A stretch of 64,000 nucleotides of DNA, from assembly GCA_030490835.1 (NCBI GenBank), contig CM059975.1, forward strand, positions 49,219,174-49,283,173. Reading direction: 5' to 3'. The notes under the pieces were generated by a model. That model searched no databases. It had not been told where the DNA came from and worked only from the letters and a program-made list of their open reading frames with translations. This document shows positions 44,580-56,432 of the stretch, one piece after another. How positions within the stretch are numbered: the stretch's first letter is position 1; each line of letters starts with the position of its first letter. The position numbers were made by a program, and so were the translations under genes. The stretch comes from Annona cherimola (Eukaryota > Streptophyta > Magnoliopsida > Magnoliales > Annonaceae).

Positions 44580-45717
44580 TTAAGTCATAATTTCACTGAT
44601 GGGAAGGTTGAGCACAAAGTTCCAAATTTTCGTTGCCCGAGTAACTAAAAATCTATGATGCTCATTCTTGTTACTGTGCCACATGGGCTGCTTGTTGATC
44701 CAATACACACTCTCTCTTTCTCAATGCTAAAATTCCTTTCATCTGACACCAAATTGGAATAAAAAATGTGCTTTAATCTATGTTATCTAAAAAACTCGTG
44801 TGTTGCATCTTCAAATACCCCCTCAAGAACTATGCTACTATAGCAATGTGTAAAAGCATGATTCCTATAATATTATGCGATGAGTCCACTATTTACCTGG
44901 ACTCATTTGTTCTGCTTATCGAATGGTAAAACTTTAGCGAATTGGACTGTGCGATAACCCCATATATAATTAAGCACATTATCTTGAAAATTGTTGCAAA
45001 CTTTAGTAGAAAGTTGTCAAAGTAGGAATGTAGGTTGCATATTCATAAGAAGTATTCACATAATCGGTTGGTCAATGACTTGGTAGATGATGTGACGAGA
45101 ATGATCTACAAAATCTCCATGCCATCTTTTGTAGGGGTGTCCTGAGTCGAACCTCGTGTGATAATGAGTATTTTGAAGCCAATAAATAACTTGATGTGAG
45201 AAATCCATAGTGCACACAAAACAATGATTGTGAAGTCAACAATTTGCTCGAACTAAGTGAGTTAAAGGAAGGCCATCAATTTAGACAAGCAACCCATAAT
45301 GCATGGCAAGAACTTCTTGAGCAAATTAATCTGAAAAATGATCCTAATGTGGTGAGTCTAAAAAGAATGAGCACAATAATGATGTGCAATGAGTCAAGTA
45401 GCTGAAGCTATTACGTCAAGTTTATTCCTCCCAATTTAGGTGATTTAATGAGTAAAACATTTTTATTATAAGTTAGTGAACTAAATGATAAAATTTGCTT
45501 GGTTTAGTGAATGTTACTTATAATTGGCCAATATGCTTGTATTCAAGTGATTTCACTGTTAAACGAGTGCAAATCAATGTTAGTTGAAAGCCAAGGGCAA
45601 AGATACATTTAATTAGATGAATTTGAAGATTAAAAATGAGCCAAATTAGTGATGAAAATGGGCAAGTACGTGTAAAAGAAGTTCTGACAAGGTATGGGGT
45701 GTGTCGAGCAGAAAATT
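44580..45717 (+). repeat. Athila/Tat-like LTR remnant (left part)
   Basis: No gene. The sequence is continuous with 50440 onward across the 4.7-kb solo LTR. Words such as GTGTCGAGCAGAAAATT resemble the LTR-like region near 60680. Assignment rests on the right part, so the left boundary is uncertain. Confidence 0.4.
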
Positions 45718-47229
45718 TGTGGCTCTCCAACCCAAGACGTCACATCCTTACTCCAAGACCTTATCGATTGATGAATGTGAATCAAGATTGTTGCCATGAT
45801 CACGCAGCAAGTTCTTAATTGGATCTCGTCCAAATTTTTTTTTCATTTCATTTCTTTTATCTATCATCATTCATTTCTTTGCATTCCACACCATTCATCT
45901 TACAAGCGACAATATACTTGTAATCAATTGCACATATCAAGTGCGCATTTCATTCATAACATCTCAACTTGCCCTTCTACAATAAGGGTCCTCTTGACCT
46001 AATCATGTCCTTTTCATTCCATATATACATATACCCATCAGTTCTTAGCATACAAGCACTTATCATTTAAGGCATTCCTTGTCTCAGTCATATCATATCT
46101 ATACAAGGCATTTTAAATCTTTTACCTTCTTAATCATATAATACCTATGTAAGGTATCTTGAACATATGTACTATTAGTACCATATCCCTTAGGGCATTT
46201 GCTCATGCTTCCACATACAAAGGATTACAAACTTTTGAAAATTCTTTTTTCCTTTCTCAGTGAAAACATGCCTTTCATCATTTGAATTTTCCCTGCACCT
46301 GTCTAAGGGGAGAAAACAAAATATGATTCGAAACTCAATAAGCAAGCATCTTTCATTCTCGTTTAAATGCATTTCTCTCCATTCGGTAGAAGACACTTAG
46401 CAAGTGATCAACTACCAACGGAACAGAAACCTTTTCATAAACCATTTGTGTAAACCAATCATTTAAACCAGTTTAATCCCAATTTTGGGCATTTCATAAA
46501 CATTGGATATGTAAATGCATCATTTCCATTCATGACATAATCCTTCATGTGAGGGTATGCTAGCTCGGAGAACATACTTTCATAACATGATCATTTCCAT
46601 CCTTGGTGCCGAACCTTCCGACTTGGCAACGTCAAGGGCAGACCTTGTGTCTTGCTTCTGCCTTAACTAGCCTAATTAATTTCCATTCCACGCATAACTT
46701 TTAGTCACCCCGGAATTATATAGCTCTTACACATGACAACTTGTCATTTTCATGTAGAGAATTCTTTGCGCCATCCACTTGAACATCGGTTCAATAAAAC
46801 ATCATTTAAATTCATGCTAGCATGCCATCTCCAAATAGAGAAGAATTTGTTCAATCATTTCATTGAAAACAGTAATCAATTCATAGTAAAGAGATACAGG
46901 GATGGCCACCTTTAAATAGCTTTAGAAACATTCAAGTAAAACAACTTGAAAGCATTTTAGCATTTGAGAATCAAATGTCAGTTTCAAAGGTCCTACTTGC
47001 TTACCTGCGGCGATCCTTTTAAGCCTTCCATCCTTTCCTTGCCTTTTCCTAGACAAGTAAACATAATTACCTTATACATTTTCATCATGTGTTGTGCTTG
47101 TATGTCTTGTCTTTTTCTTCAATTTACATATATGTGTCACATGAGTTTAATCTCATATAGTCCATAACACATTAACTTTAAATCATCCTTTCTTTGAAAT
47201 GCATATCCATCTTCACCCTTGTCAATGGT

Positions 47230-47264
<35 letters not shown>

Positions 47265-50200
47265 GATTTACTCATAAGCCTTTTAACAACCACATAACTA
47301 TGTAATCTTAGTTAGTGGTTCATTTTCTTCATTCCATTCATATATCTCAATAACATAGACATATATATGTCATAGAGTTTCCAATTTGCATTTAATCTCC
47401 TTTTAATCATTCAAAGTACTTGGGTAACACTTACTTGAGACTTCCTCAATCAAGTTCAAGAAAGGTTTCTCAACTTCAAATTTCTTAAGTCATATGTGTA
47501 TTCCATATGATTTCTATTAGCTTACATAACCCACTTGTATTTTCAAGGTGGGTATTTATAAATAGCAACATAGCTTATATCATATCATCCATTCATTTAT
47601 GTTTAATACCCCTATGTAGGGTAAACTTTTATACATATCATAATCTTTTATTAAATCATCATATGGGGTTCATCACCTCCCATTTATCATTTTTTTCACA
47701 TATTTTCCATAATTCATATGTCGGTGCTCATTTTTGGCACATATACAACATCTTAGGCCTCATATATTAATCTCAAAATTTGAGATTATAATTAATCATC
47801 TAAACAGAAACTTAATAATGTATTTCATCATATTTTCATGCATTTTTTCATTTTAGCAAATCATAGAAGTCATTTATTACTTATCCATGCTTAGCCTTCC
47901 ACATACACATAACTTAGGTGTTTCTTAAAATTTCTCAAATCCGCAACTTGTGTCCTTATTTAGCATGATTAAACCCATTAATTAACATATAATTTAGGAT
48001 TTAATTTTAGAACTTTAATCCATTCATCATTGGGTTCCAAAATAGCAACGTTATGACCCTTTTTCATCCTTTCAACGCTTCTTTTGATACTTAAATCAAA
48101 ATAGATTTTCAATTCATAAATTTCAGCAATCAATCATGATTTTCTTAACCCAAATTTAGGGTATTATCACATATTTAAAATTCATAAATTGGTTTCTTAC
48201 AAAGAGCAACTTCCATACATGTTTTGGATATAGTTTTGCACCCTTCTTTGGACACCCTTTTCAATACCCTTAAAAATCAGATTTAGGGTATAACTTTCCC
48301 ATATCTTATGGCCATCCAAATTAACTTAATATTAGGGTATTTTTCCCTCTAAATCATCCATGATTCAATTATTTACAAAACAGCAACTTAACATATATGT
48401 AGAGTACCCATTTTTACCCATTTGGACGTCCTTATGTAGATGTCCAAAAAATCAAATTTAGGGAAAATCTTTCCAAGACCTTTTGAACATTCAAAGTACC
48501 CTAATCCTAGGGTAATTTACCCTGTATAACATTCATAAATTATTTGTTCACAAACAACAACAGAATCCATATGTAAGGTACCTATTTTGGCGCCCATTTG
48601 GACGTTCCATACATGTACCCTAAAAATCGGATTTAGGGCTATCTCATTCAACCCACTTAGGATGTCCAAAGGGTCCTTAATTTAGGGTAATTTACCCTAT
48701 AATTCATCCATAAACCATTTAAGCTAATTCATGCACCCTATTCATCATAAAAACATGAAAATCGGGTCTTATACATAACCCTAAGTCCCATCCTTTTTAG
48801 GGTTCTTGTCTTATACCTAAATCAACATATGCAACTCATTAAATCATGATTCATACTCTAATCATGATATTACTTCAAAACAGCAATATTTCATATGGAT
48901 TTGAGAAAATTCCAGCTAGGTTATCTACCCATATTCATCTCTAACATCCATCTTAACCTCTTTAAACCCTTAAAATTCATTCATATCATTCAATCCTCAT
49001 TCAATACCCAAATCAAGGGCATCACAAATCATCCTTTAAGGGTTCATTATGAATCAAATTCATGATCCATAAAATTAGGTTTAAAGAATCCAAAACTCAA
49101 TCCATTCTTACTTGATTCTAGGAAACTTTGAATCCAAGTTTCCCTAAATTGGTTTCTTCTCTTTCCTTCCTTCTTTTCCTCTTTTTTCTTCTTTTTCTTC
49201 CTTTTCCTCCCCCTTGGTCATGCTCAAGGCTGCTGCCCCTTTGGAGATTTTTCTCCCTTTGAGAATTTTCTCTCCCCAAATGGACGTCTGCATGCTCATA
49301 CCCCTTTTATAATTTTTTCCCTTTGTGGGGCCCACTTTTGCCACATCTTATGAGGGTCATTTATTTTTCTCTTATCCCTTGATGTGTTGGATAACTCATA
49401 ACCAAGTAAAATGGGTAATTATCTCATTTACAAAATTCCAAATCAAAGCTCTTAAATGAGCTACTTAGCTCCTCCTCCCTTAACGTCCACATGGCAAGCT
49501 CCTATGGCTTTTCTTGGCCACCAAGTCTTCTTCAATTTATGAGCATTTACATGCCCTTTCTTCCTTAGCATAGCTAGGTTTTGACTTGGGTTAAAAAATC
49601 ACAAAATATCCATATAGAGATCCCTTGGGCGTCACCACATCATGCCACATATGTGGCCTCCATTTGAGCTACACTTAGGCCATTAAACCCATGCATTTAA
49701 GTCCTCAATTTTCCATGTATTTGACCCTTAAAAAAATCTAAAAAAATCCAACTCCATTCACCTCCATTTGACACCTCTCATAGCATTAAACCAGTCATTT
49801 AACACACTTGCTTTAACATAAATGTTATGGTAGTCTAGGGTGCACAAAGTCAATGCTAGGCCCCTTTTTCTAATTAAGAATATTCTTATAGTAATTATCT
49901 TAATCCAATCCTTTCATAACATAGATTTCAAAATTTTATTCAACCGTTTTGAATTTCATCTTAAACCGACTTTTCTACGTCAAGTTATGAGCTTTTGAAA
50001 ATAACCTTAGAGTGTGAGATTAAAATCAAATAATTTTCATCTTAATCCCATCACTCTTTCCTAATCCAATCCATACATAAGGTCGAGCCCAAAATCATGA
50101 GCTTACCTTTTAAATTTCATCTCATTTCGCCTTATAGGCGTCAAGTTATGAATTTTCTACGATTTCCAACATAATTCCTTAATTTTCATCTTAATCTCCA

Positions 50201-50439
50201 TTAATTAAATCATGAAAATTAAAATAAATATTCATGACTCATTATCATATCCTAATCCTCATTAAGTCCCTTTAGTCATCTTGACTCATATTGGGCTATG
50301 GCGATTAATCTTAATCACCATTCTTAATGGTAACCCTAATTGCAAAAATCATTAAATCCTAAAAATCATAAATCATCCACAATTCATTTAAATAACACAT
50401 GTGTCATACTTATAGACCTACTTGGGTCTGGGTATCACA
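45718..50439 (-). mobile_element. 4.7-kb chromovirus solo LTR
   Basis: On the plus strand it starts TGTGGCTCTCCAACC at 45718 and ends GGGTATCACA at 50439. The minus-strand LTR thus runs TGTGATACCC ... CCACA. It has the family U5 block (45730-45830), the CTCAATAAGCAAGC block (46335) and a CGACTTGGCAACGTCAAGG island (46618). The flanks are AAATT and AAATC, a 5-bp duplication with one mismatch. No internal domain is attached. It is a distant member of the same LTR family, alike at the U5 end but divergent and longer elsewhere. Confidence 0.78.
47230..47265. repeat. (AC)n(AT)n microsatellite
   Basis: A run of AC dinucleotides passes directly into AT dinucleotides inside the solo LTR. Confidence 0.95.
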
Positions 50440-51660
50440 AAATCATAAAAATTTGGAGTGAAACTAAAGTGTCTAAAGGCAACACAATTTGAACTGTGTC
50501 AGCATATGGTCCACACAGTCCAAACCATGTCAAGGCCTAGGGTGTTCAATTGATATGAAAATTTAAAATTTTGCGAAATTTTCAAAGGGAAACTATAAAT
50601 AATTTTGTTATACACAAACTAGGGGATCTTTAATCATGTTTTTGATCGAGTTGGAAGGAAAGAAGCAAAGGAGCGGGGAGCCAAGGAGTGAAGCAAAGGT
50701 TGAAGGCTAGGGTTGAGAGAAAGCATAGAGCTAAGGAGAGAAGCAAAGTAATGAGTTGGAAGGAGCAATTCAACACACTGCTGAAGAACTTTAATCAATA
50801 AGCTTTTATTTTTATTTTTCTTTGATTTTAGTTTTCTTTTTTTGATTGATACTTTTAATAAGCTTATTTTGTTATTTGGATTCATTAAAAATGTCTGACT
50901 AAACTTGTAATCTAGGGTTTAGGATGTAGTATGTGAGATTATGTGTGGATCGATTTTGCCTTTGTTTATGATGGATGTTGTATATTATTTTAATATCTTA
51001 AGGTTTGAATGTTCGTTTGGTTTATGAGCCCACACTTTGGCATGATTTCATATATTAGGTGATAAAACTAAGATGTGGAAATCTAATATACAAAAATCAA
51101 TGTATTAAACTTGGAAGTCTAGATCATAAGAATAAGCATGATGACTTGAGGAATTCCATAAACTACCATAGAACTTGATCAATTCTAATTTATTTAATCC
51201 CATGAGAATATGAGGTTAAAAAGGTTAGAATACATCTTGTATGCCTTGGGAGAGGATGTATGATGAAATTAGGATTTGTTCTCTTGTAATACACATTAAC
51301 CGGATGAAACAAGCAAATTAATTATCCATCGCTGAACATCACATGTAAAACTTTAGATCCAAGAACTCTCATCTATTAATCTTTAATCCTTATCATCCGT
51401 CTTGAGATTCACTATTTTCTTTATTCTTCTCTTTTGATTTCAACTCTCTCATATTCGATCCAAAGTATTTAAATCATGAAATTTAGAATTCCAAAATTTC
51501 CTATGGGATCAATTATTTAAATACTATAGTTTATGACTCATAGACTTGCGGATAGACACACAATAAATATTTTGGTGCTCTTGCCAAGAAATTATGCATT
51601 AATAAAGGACTTCCTAGTTTGATACCTTTGGAATCTTTTATTTCTCTTCTATATTCTTTT
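50440..51660 (+). repeat. Athila/Tat-like LTR remnant (right part, U5-like)
   Basis: It contains phrases usual for the 3' half of Athila/Tat LTRs: TTGTTCTCTTGTAATACACA, GGATGAAACAAGCAAATTAA, CCTATGGGATCAATTATTTA and ACTTGCGGATAGACACACA. No primer site or matching gag follows, so it is a fragment. The small frame at 50634-50885 is antisense. Confidence 0.5.
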
Positions 51661-52725
51661 CCCTCAAAATTCTCTTCCTAAAATTTCTCTTGCTGCACAA
51701 TTTTTACATCTGGAGGCTGTTTGACAAAAAAAAATTCCTCAAACTATAACTTTTCAATATCTACAACTGCCCTTTTTAATTATTTTTTATGTCTTCCCAT
51801 ATAACTACCCTACTTTTCAATCATTTTTACACAACTACCTACACAACCATTCTATTTATTTTTACTTTATTCTCTTTACTTTTCTTCATTACTCCTATCG
51901 TATCACATCATTTTCTATCGATTCAAAAACTCCTTCTTTGAAAATTTTTATCAAAAGTTTTACCATTTTTCAAACACACCCTCAATTTATTAATAGTGTA
52001 TGCACTAACATACTCGAAGATTTGCTAAATAAGTAATTAAAAAAACTCTTTACTATAGATCCTAAGATTGAAGGAACTTTCAAGAAGAAGGTTCGAGAAT
52101 ACCGACAACAACAACCATCTTGAAAACAAACTTCTTGTGAGCAAGAAACCCTGACGAAAAGAAACAATTTAGATCCACCAAATCAGGAGCATGAGGAAGA
52201 CTAGGTGAAAAACAATAACTTGCCATGGAGGTTAATGTTGAACGATTGGAACTGACCAAAACCTCAAGGCTTCCAATCATGCATCGTTGAACCTGATCTT
52301 GGAGCATGAAACTTTGAACTCAAATAAGGGCTTATTAAAATGGTTCAACAAGCTAAGTTTGTAGGATTTCCTTCTAAAAACCTAAACATGTACATTGTTA
52401 AATTCTTGCAACTCTGTAACACAATCAAAGTGCAAGGCATCTCAAGAGATGCAATCCGTCTCCAACTCTTCCCTTTCTCTTTAAGTGACAAAGTGAGAAA
52501 GTGATTTTTCTCTTTGGCACTCAACTCCTTCACCATATGGGATGAGCTATCCACAACCTTTCTAAAAAACACTTTTCACCTACCAAAACAAAGAGGATTA
52601 CGAATGAGATCAACCAATTCATTCAAAAAATGGTGTCTCTCTTTATGAAGCATGGGAGTGCGTGAAAGATTTGTAGCACCAGTATCCCTATCAAAGTATT
52701 TCTTAGGGGGATATAATCGAGAATT
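51661..52725 (-). pseudogene. Possible gag remnant of an Athila/Tat-type element
   Basis: The minus-strand frame at 52345-52572 contains HFLTLSLKEKGKSW, which resembles the FPFSLKDKAKxWL motif of Athila/Tat Gag, and about 200 bp further down a word like FNDAWLEAL could match the EAWERFK motif. The rest cannot be aligned by eye. Everything between 51661 and 52000 is AT-rich with no signal. I regard the gag call as tentative. Confidence 0.35.
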
Positions 52726-52730
52726 TCTAT

Positions 52731-53092
52731 TGTGAAACCCAGCTTTCTCAGGCAATATACGCATTGTAAACCCTAGATTTTTGTAATAATTTTTATGATG
52801 AATAAAAATTCATGAATTATATTTGTGGATATGTGTATTGGAGATTAAAATAATACAATTAATAATTTAACCCACATGAATAGTACATGTGAATAGTAAT
52901 TAGGGATTAAGACATGTGATTAAGAGTTAATCACTTGGATTAACCTAATCACAAAATGACAAAAAAGAGATTTAATCACTACAAGACGAAATAACAATCC
53001 TTTTTGATATTTTAATACAATTTTGGATTTTAGTGAAAAATTAAAGAAAAATTCATAATTTGCAATCCGAGCGTCGGATTTAGATGAAATTT
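52731..53092 (+). repeat. LTR1 of the three-LTR chromovirus (3'-truncated)
   Basis: It starts TGTGAAACCCAGCTTTC, the same start as LTR3, and follows it closely for about 360 bp to ATGAAATTTTCTAT. There it is joined directly to gag coding sequence. Most of the LTR and the primer site are deleted. Confidence 0.88.
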
Positions 53093-53898
53093 TCTATTTG
53101 CTACCCACCTGCTGGTTAAAGACGCTTATGAATGGTGGAAAACATTGATGGTTACCATGCCACACCCAGAACGGGTCACGTGGCAAGAATTTTTAGAAGA
53201 ATTTAATAAAAAGTATCTTCCAGTAGGCTTATAGAGCCAAAAAGTAATAGAGTTTGAGAAACTCTACCAAGGCAAGATGACGGTGACTGAGTATGCAACA
53301 AGATTCAATGCCTTGGTTAGGTATATACCATGGATCGCCAATGTGCCATAGAATAAGGCACAGAGGTTCCAACATGTGCTGAGACCCCAATTAAGGGAGG
53401 GACTAGCCCCCTTACTAATAAGAGAATATGCCTCTAAGAGCTAGAGCATTAGAAATGGAGTTCATAAGGACACAGGAGCTTAGGCAAGCTCAAGAGCAAT
53501 TCTTCTCGGCTCCCAAGGAAAATGGGGCTAAGAAAGGGAAAAATGAGAAGGCAATAAATGGAAAGGAGGAATCCAGTTCCAAGGGAAGGAGTGCCTCACC
53601 TTGCAAAACTTGCCATAAGCACCACTCTGGCGAATGCCTCCAAAGCTTGAGGAAATGTTTTAAGTGTGGTCAAGCGGGACATATGGCTCGGGAATGCAGA
53701 ATGATCAAGTGCTTCATGTGTGACCAAGTCGGGCATATATCATTCAATTATCTGAACAAACCACAGGAAGCTCCAACTCGAGGAAGGTTGGACCAGCAGA
53801 AAGCCCACACCATAGCCAACAACCCCGTGCGTGTCCAAGCCCTCACCGGAATGGAATCACAAGAAACTGAGGAAGAAGTGGTTACAGGTATGATTTAA
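53093..53898 (+). pseudogene. Chromovirus Gag with zinc knuckles
   Basis: The 5' part reads DAYEWWKTLM, VTWQEFLEEFNKKYLPV, IEFEKLYQGKMTVTEYATRF and FQHVLRPQLREGLAPLL, the retrotransposon gag core, with in-frame stops near 53230 and 53350 and a frame change near 53430. The 3' part (53428-53898) has CKTCHKHHSGEC, then an intact CX2CX4HX4C knuckle (CFKCGQAGHMAREC). A second knuckle has its last Cys changed to Tyr (CFMCDQVGHISFNY). Gag packages the RNA in the particle. The start codon is lost by the LTR1 deletion. Protease, which should follow, is absent. Confidence 0.88.
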
Positions 53899-54318
53899 AT
53901 TTCAAGAAATTCACTATTTAATACAAAGTGTTAAGCATTTATTGGAATCATGCCAATACATAACTACACACGCACTATGGGTGGAGAAAATCAGTAATAC
54001 CAGGAATCCCCAGCAAATAAAATGGCAAGTAAAGAATCAAGTATGCAAGGCATGATAAGCATGATGATCCTATGATAGAAATTGAGGCTAAATAGATGCG
54101 GTGCAATGATGAAGGGAATTGTTTGAAATTATTTTCCAATCCCAATACATTTAAAGATAGGCAAGAAAAAGAAGGGATTTCCTCCATATGAACTAGCAAA
54201 AGCCAGGAAAGGCTAATATGCTTTTGAATATAGATATTTAATTATGCAGAAAAAGCGTAATGGAGTATTTGAAGGGCAACAGGTTTCGAGACGAAACCTA
54301 TTGTAAGGGGGGGAGGAT
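53899..54318 (+). other. Internal 3' end with polypurine tract before LTR2
   Basis: Non-coding sequence that ends GGTTTCGAGACGAAACC (54282-54298) followed by TTGTAAGGGGGGGAGGATTG, the same arrangement as in the 16-kb concatemer. Gag is thus joined to an element end without pol. Confidence 0.75.
54305..54317 (+). promoter_or_regulatory. Polypurine tract before LTR2
   Basis: AAGGGGGGGAGGA lies directly upstream of TGTGAAACC at 54319, the site for plus-strand priming. Confidence 0.8.
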
Positions 54319-55318
54319 TGTGAAACCTCAATCTTAGACACGTATAAAACCCTAGGGTTGTTGTGAAACCCAGACCATATACGCGTCATTTCGGGTTGTA
54401 AATCCTAAATTCTTTGTAATTATTTTTATGATAAATGAAAATTCATGAATTATATTTGTGGATATGTGTATTGGAGAATAAAATAATGCAATTAAGAATT
54501 TAACTCACATGAATAGTGCACGTGAATAGTAACTATGGGATTAAGACACATGATTAAGAGTTAATCACTTAGATTAACCTAATCACAAAAAGACGAAAAG
54601 GAGATTTAATCACTACAGGACGAAATAACAATTCTTTTTGATATTTTAATCCAATTTTGGGTTTTAGTGGAAAATTAAAGAAAAATTCATAATTTGCAAT
54701 TCGGGCGTCAGATTTCGATGAAATTTTTTATGGATGGTTAAAAATTCATGATGAATGGGTTAAGATGTGATGAAAATCACAAATCAAGGATCAAGATTAA
54801 AAATTTAATGGAGATCAAAAAGTAACTTATCTTTTCATTAAATTCCATTTGACTTTTTATTAAATTAAATAATTAAAAAATAATAAATAATAAATGAACA
54901 GCAGATATTGCAGGAGCATGGCAGGGGGGTGGGTGTATATTTGACCAAAAATAAATGGTTTAAATTCATCCTCATCCAAGATCAATGGCTAAGATTTAAT
55001 TAGCCTAAATTAAATAATTTTAAAAATAAACAATTATGAAAAAATAGGGCTGCCATAGGGGGGCTGGAGCAGGCCTAGGGTGGTTGCTCTTGGCTCAATG
55101 CATTTTTAGAAATTATAAAAAAAATACATTTTTATAATTAAATACCTCAAGCTAGGGGGTAAAATCCAATTTTGTGAAAAATCCAACCCTATAAATAGGG
55201 CCAAGGGGTGGACGTCCAAGGCATCAAAATTCCAGCTCCACTTGAGAAATTTCAGCTCCCAAAAGCCTCCCACACGTCCAAGGAAGAAAATGAGGAAGTT
55301 CGAGAGAGAGTGAGAAAA
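54319..55318 (+). repeat. LTR2 of the three-LTR chromovirus, with doubled start, 3'-truncated
   Basis: A first LTR start TGTGAAACCTCAATC at 54319 runs 43 bp to CCTAGGGTTGT. A second start TGTGAAACCCAGACC follows at 54362 and continues as a normal LTR body to about 55318. The body includes a TATA-like CCCTATAAATAGGG at 55188. There it is fused to RT at GGGATAT. The 43-bp stub resembles the LTR start in the 16-kb concatemer, while the continuation resembles LTR1/LTR3. Confidence 0.82.
55188..55201 (+). promoter_or_regulatory. TATA-like box of LTR2
   Basis: CCCTATAAATAGGG in the U3 part of LTR2, equivalent to the box at 58711 in LTR3. Confidence 0.5.
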
Positions 55319-56432
55319 AGTGGGATATGGACATTATGAATTCTTAGTCATGCCATTTGGACTAACGAATGCCCTAGCTGTGTTTATGGATATGATGAAC
55401 AAGATTTTTCAAGAATTTTTGGATCAATTTGTCCCAGCTATGTTTATGGATATGATGAACAAGATTTTTCAAGAATTTTTGGATCAATTTGTGATGGTAT
55501 TCATTGATGATATATTGATTTATTCAAAGACAGAAGAAGAGCATGAAAAATATTTAAGGATAGTATTGAAAATTCTTCGAAAGGAAAAATTATATGCTAA
55601 ATTCAATAAATGTGAGTTTTGGTTGAAACAGGTAGCCTTTCTCGGCCACATTATATCCAAGAAGGGAGTACAGGTAGATCTTCAAAAGATTGAGGTAATA
55701 ACAAAGTGGCTACAGCCAACAAATATAATAGAAATAAGAAGCTTTCTAGGGCTAACTGGCTACTACAGGAGATTTGTGGAAGGATTCTCACAATTATCAG
55801 CTCCACTCACAAAGCTAACAATGAAAGGAGTTAGGTATGAATGGACACAGGAGTGTGAGAATAGCTTCCAGGAGTTGAAGAAAAGACTGGTAAAAGCGTC
55901 AATTCTAACACTACCTACGGAGAAGGAAGGATTTGTGATCTATAGTGATGCCTCAAAGAAAGGATTAGGATGTGTACTGATGCAAAGTGGAAAAGTTATA
56001 TTATACGCATCTAGGCAACTCAAGCAAAATGAGATAAACTATCTAACCCATGACTTAGAATTGGCAGCAGTAGTCTTTGCCTTGAAAATTTGGAAACATT
56101 ATTTGTATGCAGTTAAATGTGAGGTCTATACTGATCACAAAAGCCTCAGGTACATTTTTACTCAAAAGGAATTAAATATGAGGCAAAGAAGATGGCTCGA
56201 GATACATAAGGATTATGACCTCAACATTTTATATCATCCAGGCAAAGCCAATGTAGTAGCCGATGCGCTAAGTAGAAATATTAGCTTAGCACATCTTATC
56301 ACAAAGAAAGAAGGGCTACTACAAGAATTGAGACAACTAGAATTAATTGTAAGCCCACCTGTGATACAAGTTAAATTGCCTCAATTACAAATCCAGTCGA
56401 ATCCATTTGAGCAAATTAAAATGACTCAATAA
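55319..56432 (+). pseudogene. Chromovirus RT (N-terminally truncated) and RNase H
   Basis: The open frame begins inside RT at [14 protein letters not shown], then the catalytic box [10 protein letters not shown] (residues 61-70 of the frame), [14 protein letters not shown] and [15 protein letters not shown]. RNase H follows with YSDASKKG (Asp 210), Glu 247, YTDHKSLRY (Asp 272) and ADALSR (Asp 315), all four catalytic acids present. A 60-bp tandem duplication inserts 20 extra residues ([17 protein letters not shown] twice) between the PFG and FIDD motifs. The RT fingers and protease are missing because the frame is fused to LTR2. It ends at TAA 56430, after which integrase sequence continues. 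Confidence 0.92.
55381..55494 (+). repeat. 60-bp in-frame tandem duplication in RT
   Basis: The 51 bases from 55381 (TGTTTATGGATATGATGAAC) recur identically from 55441; the unit is exactly 60 bp and keeps the reading frame. Confidence 0.97.

Noticed and set aside
49144..49344. Lys/Glu-rich 66-residue frame
   Set aside because: It is the translation of a pyrimidine-rich tract (CTTCCTTTT-type) inside the 4.7-kb solo LTR, in the region where related LTRs have CTTTCTCTC runs.
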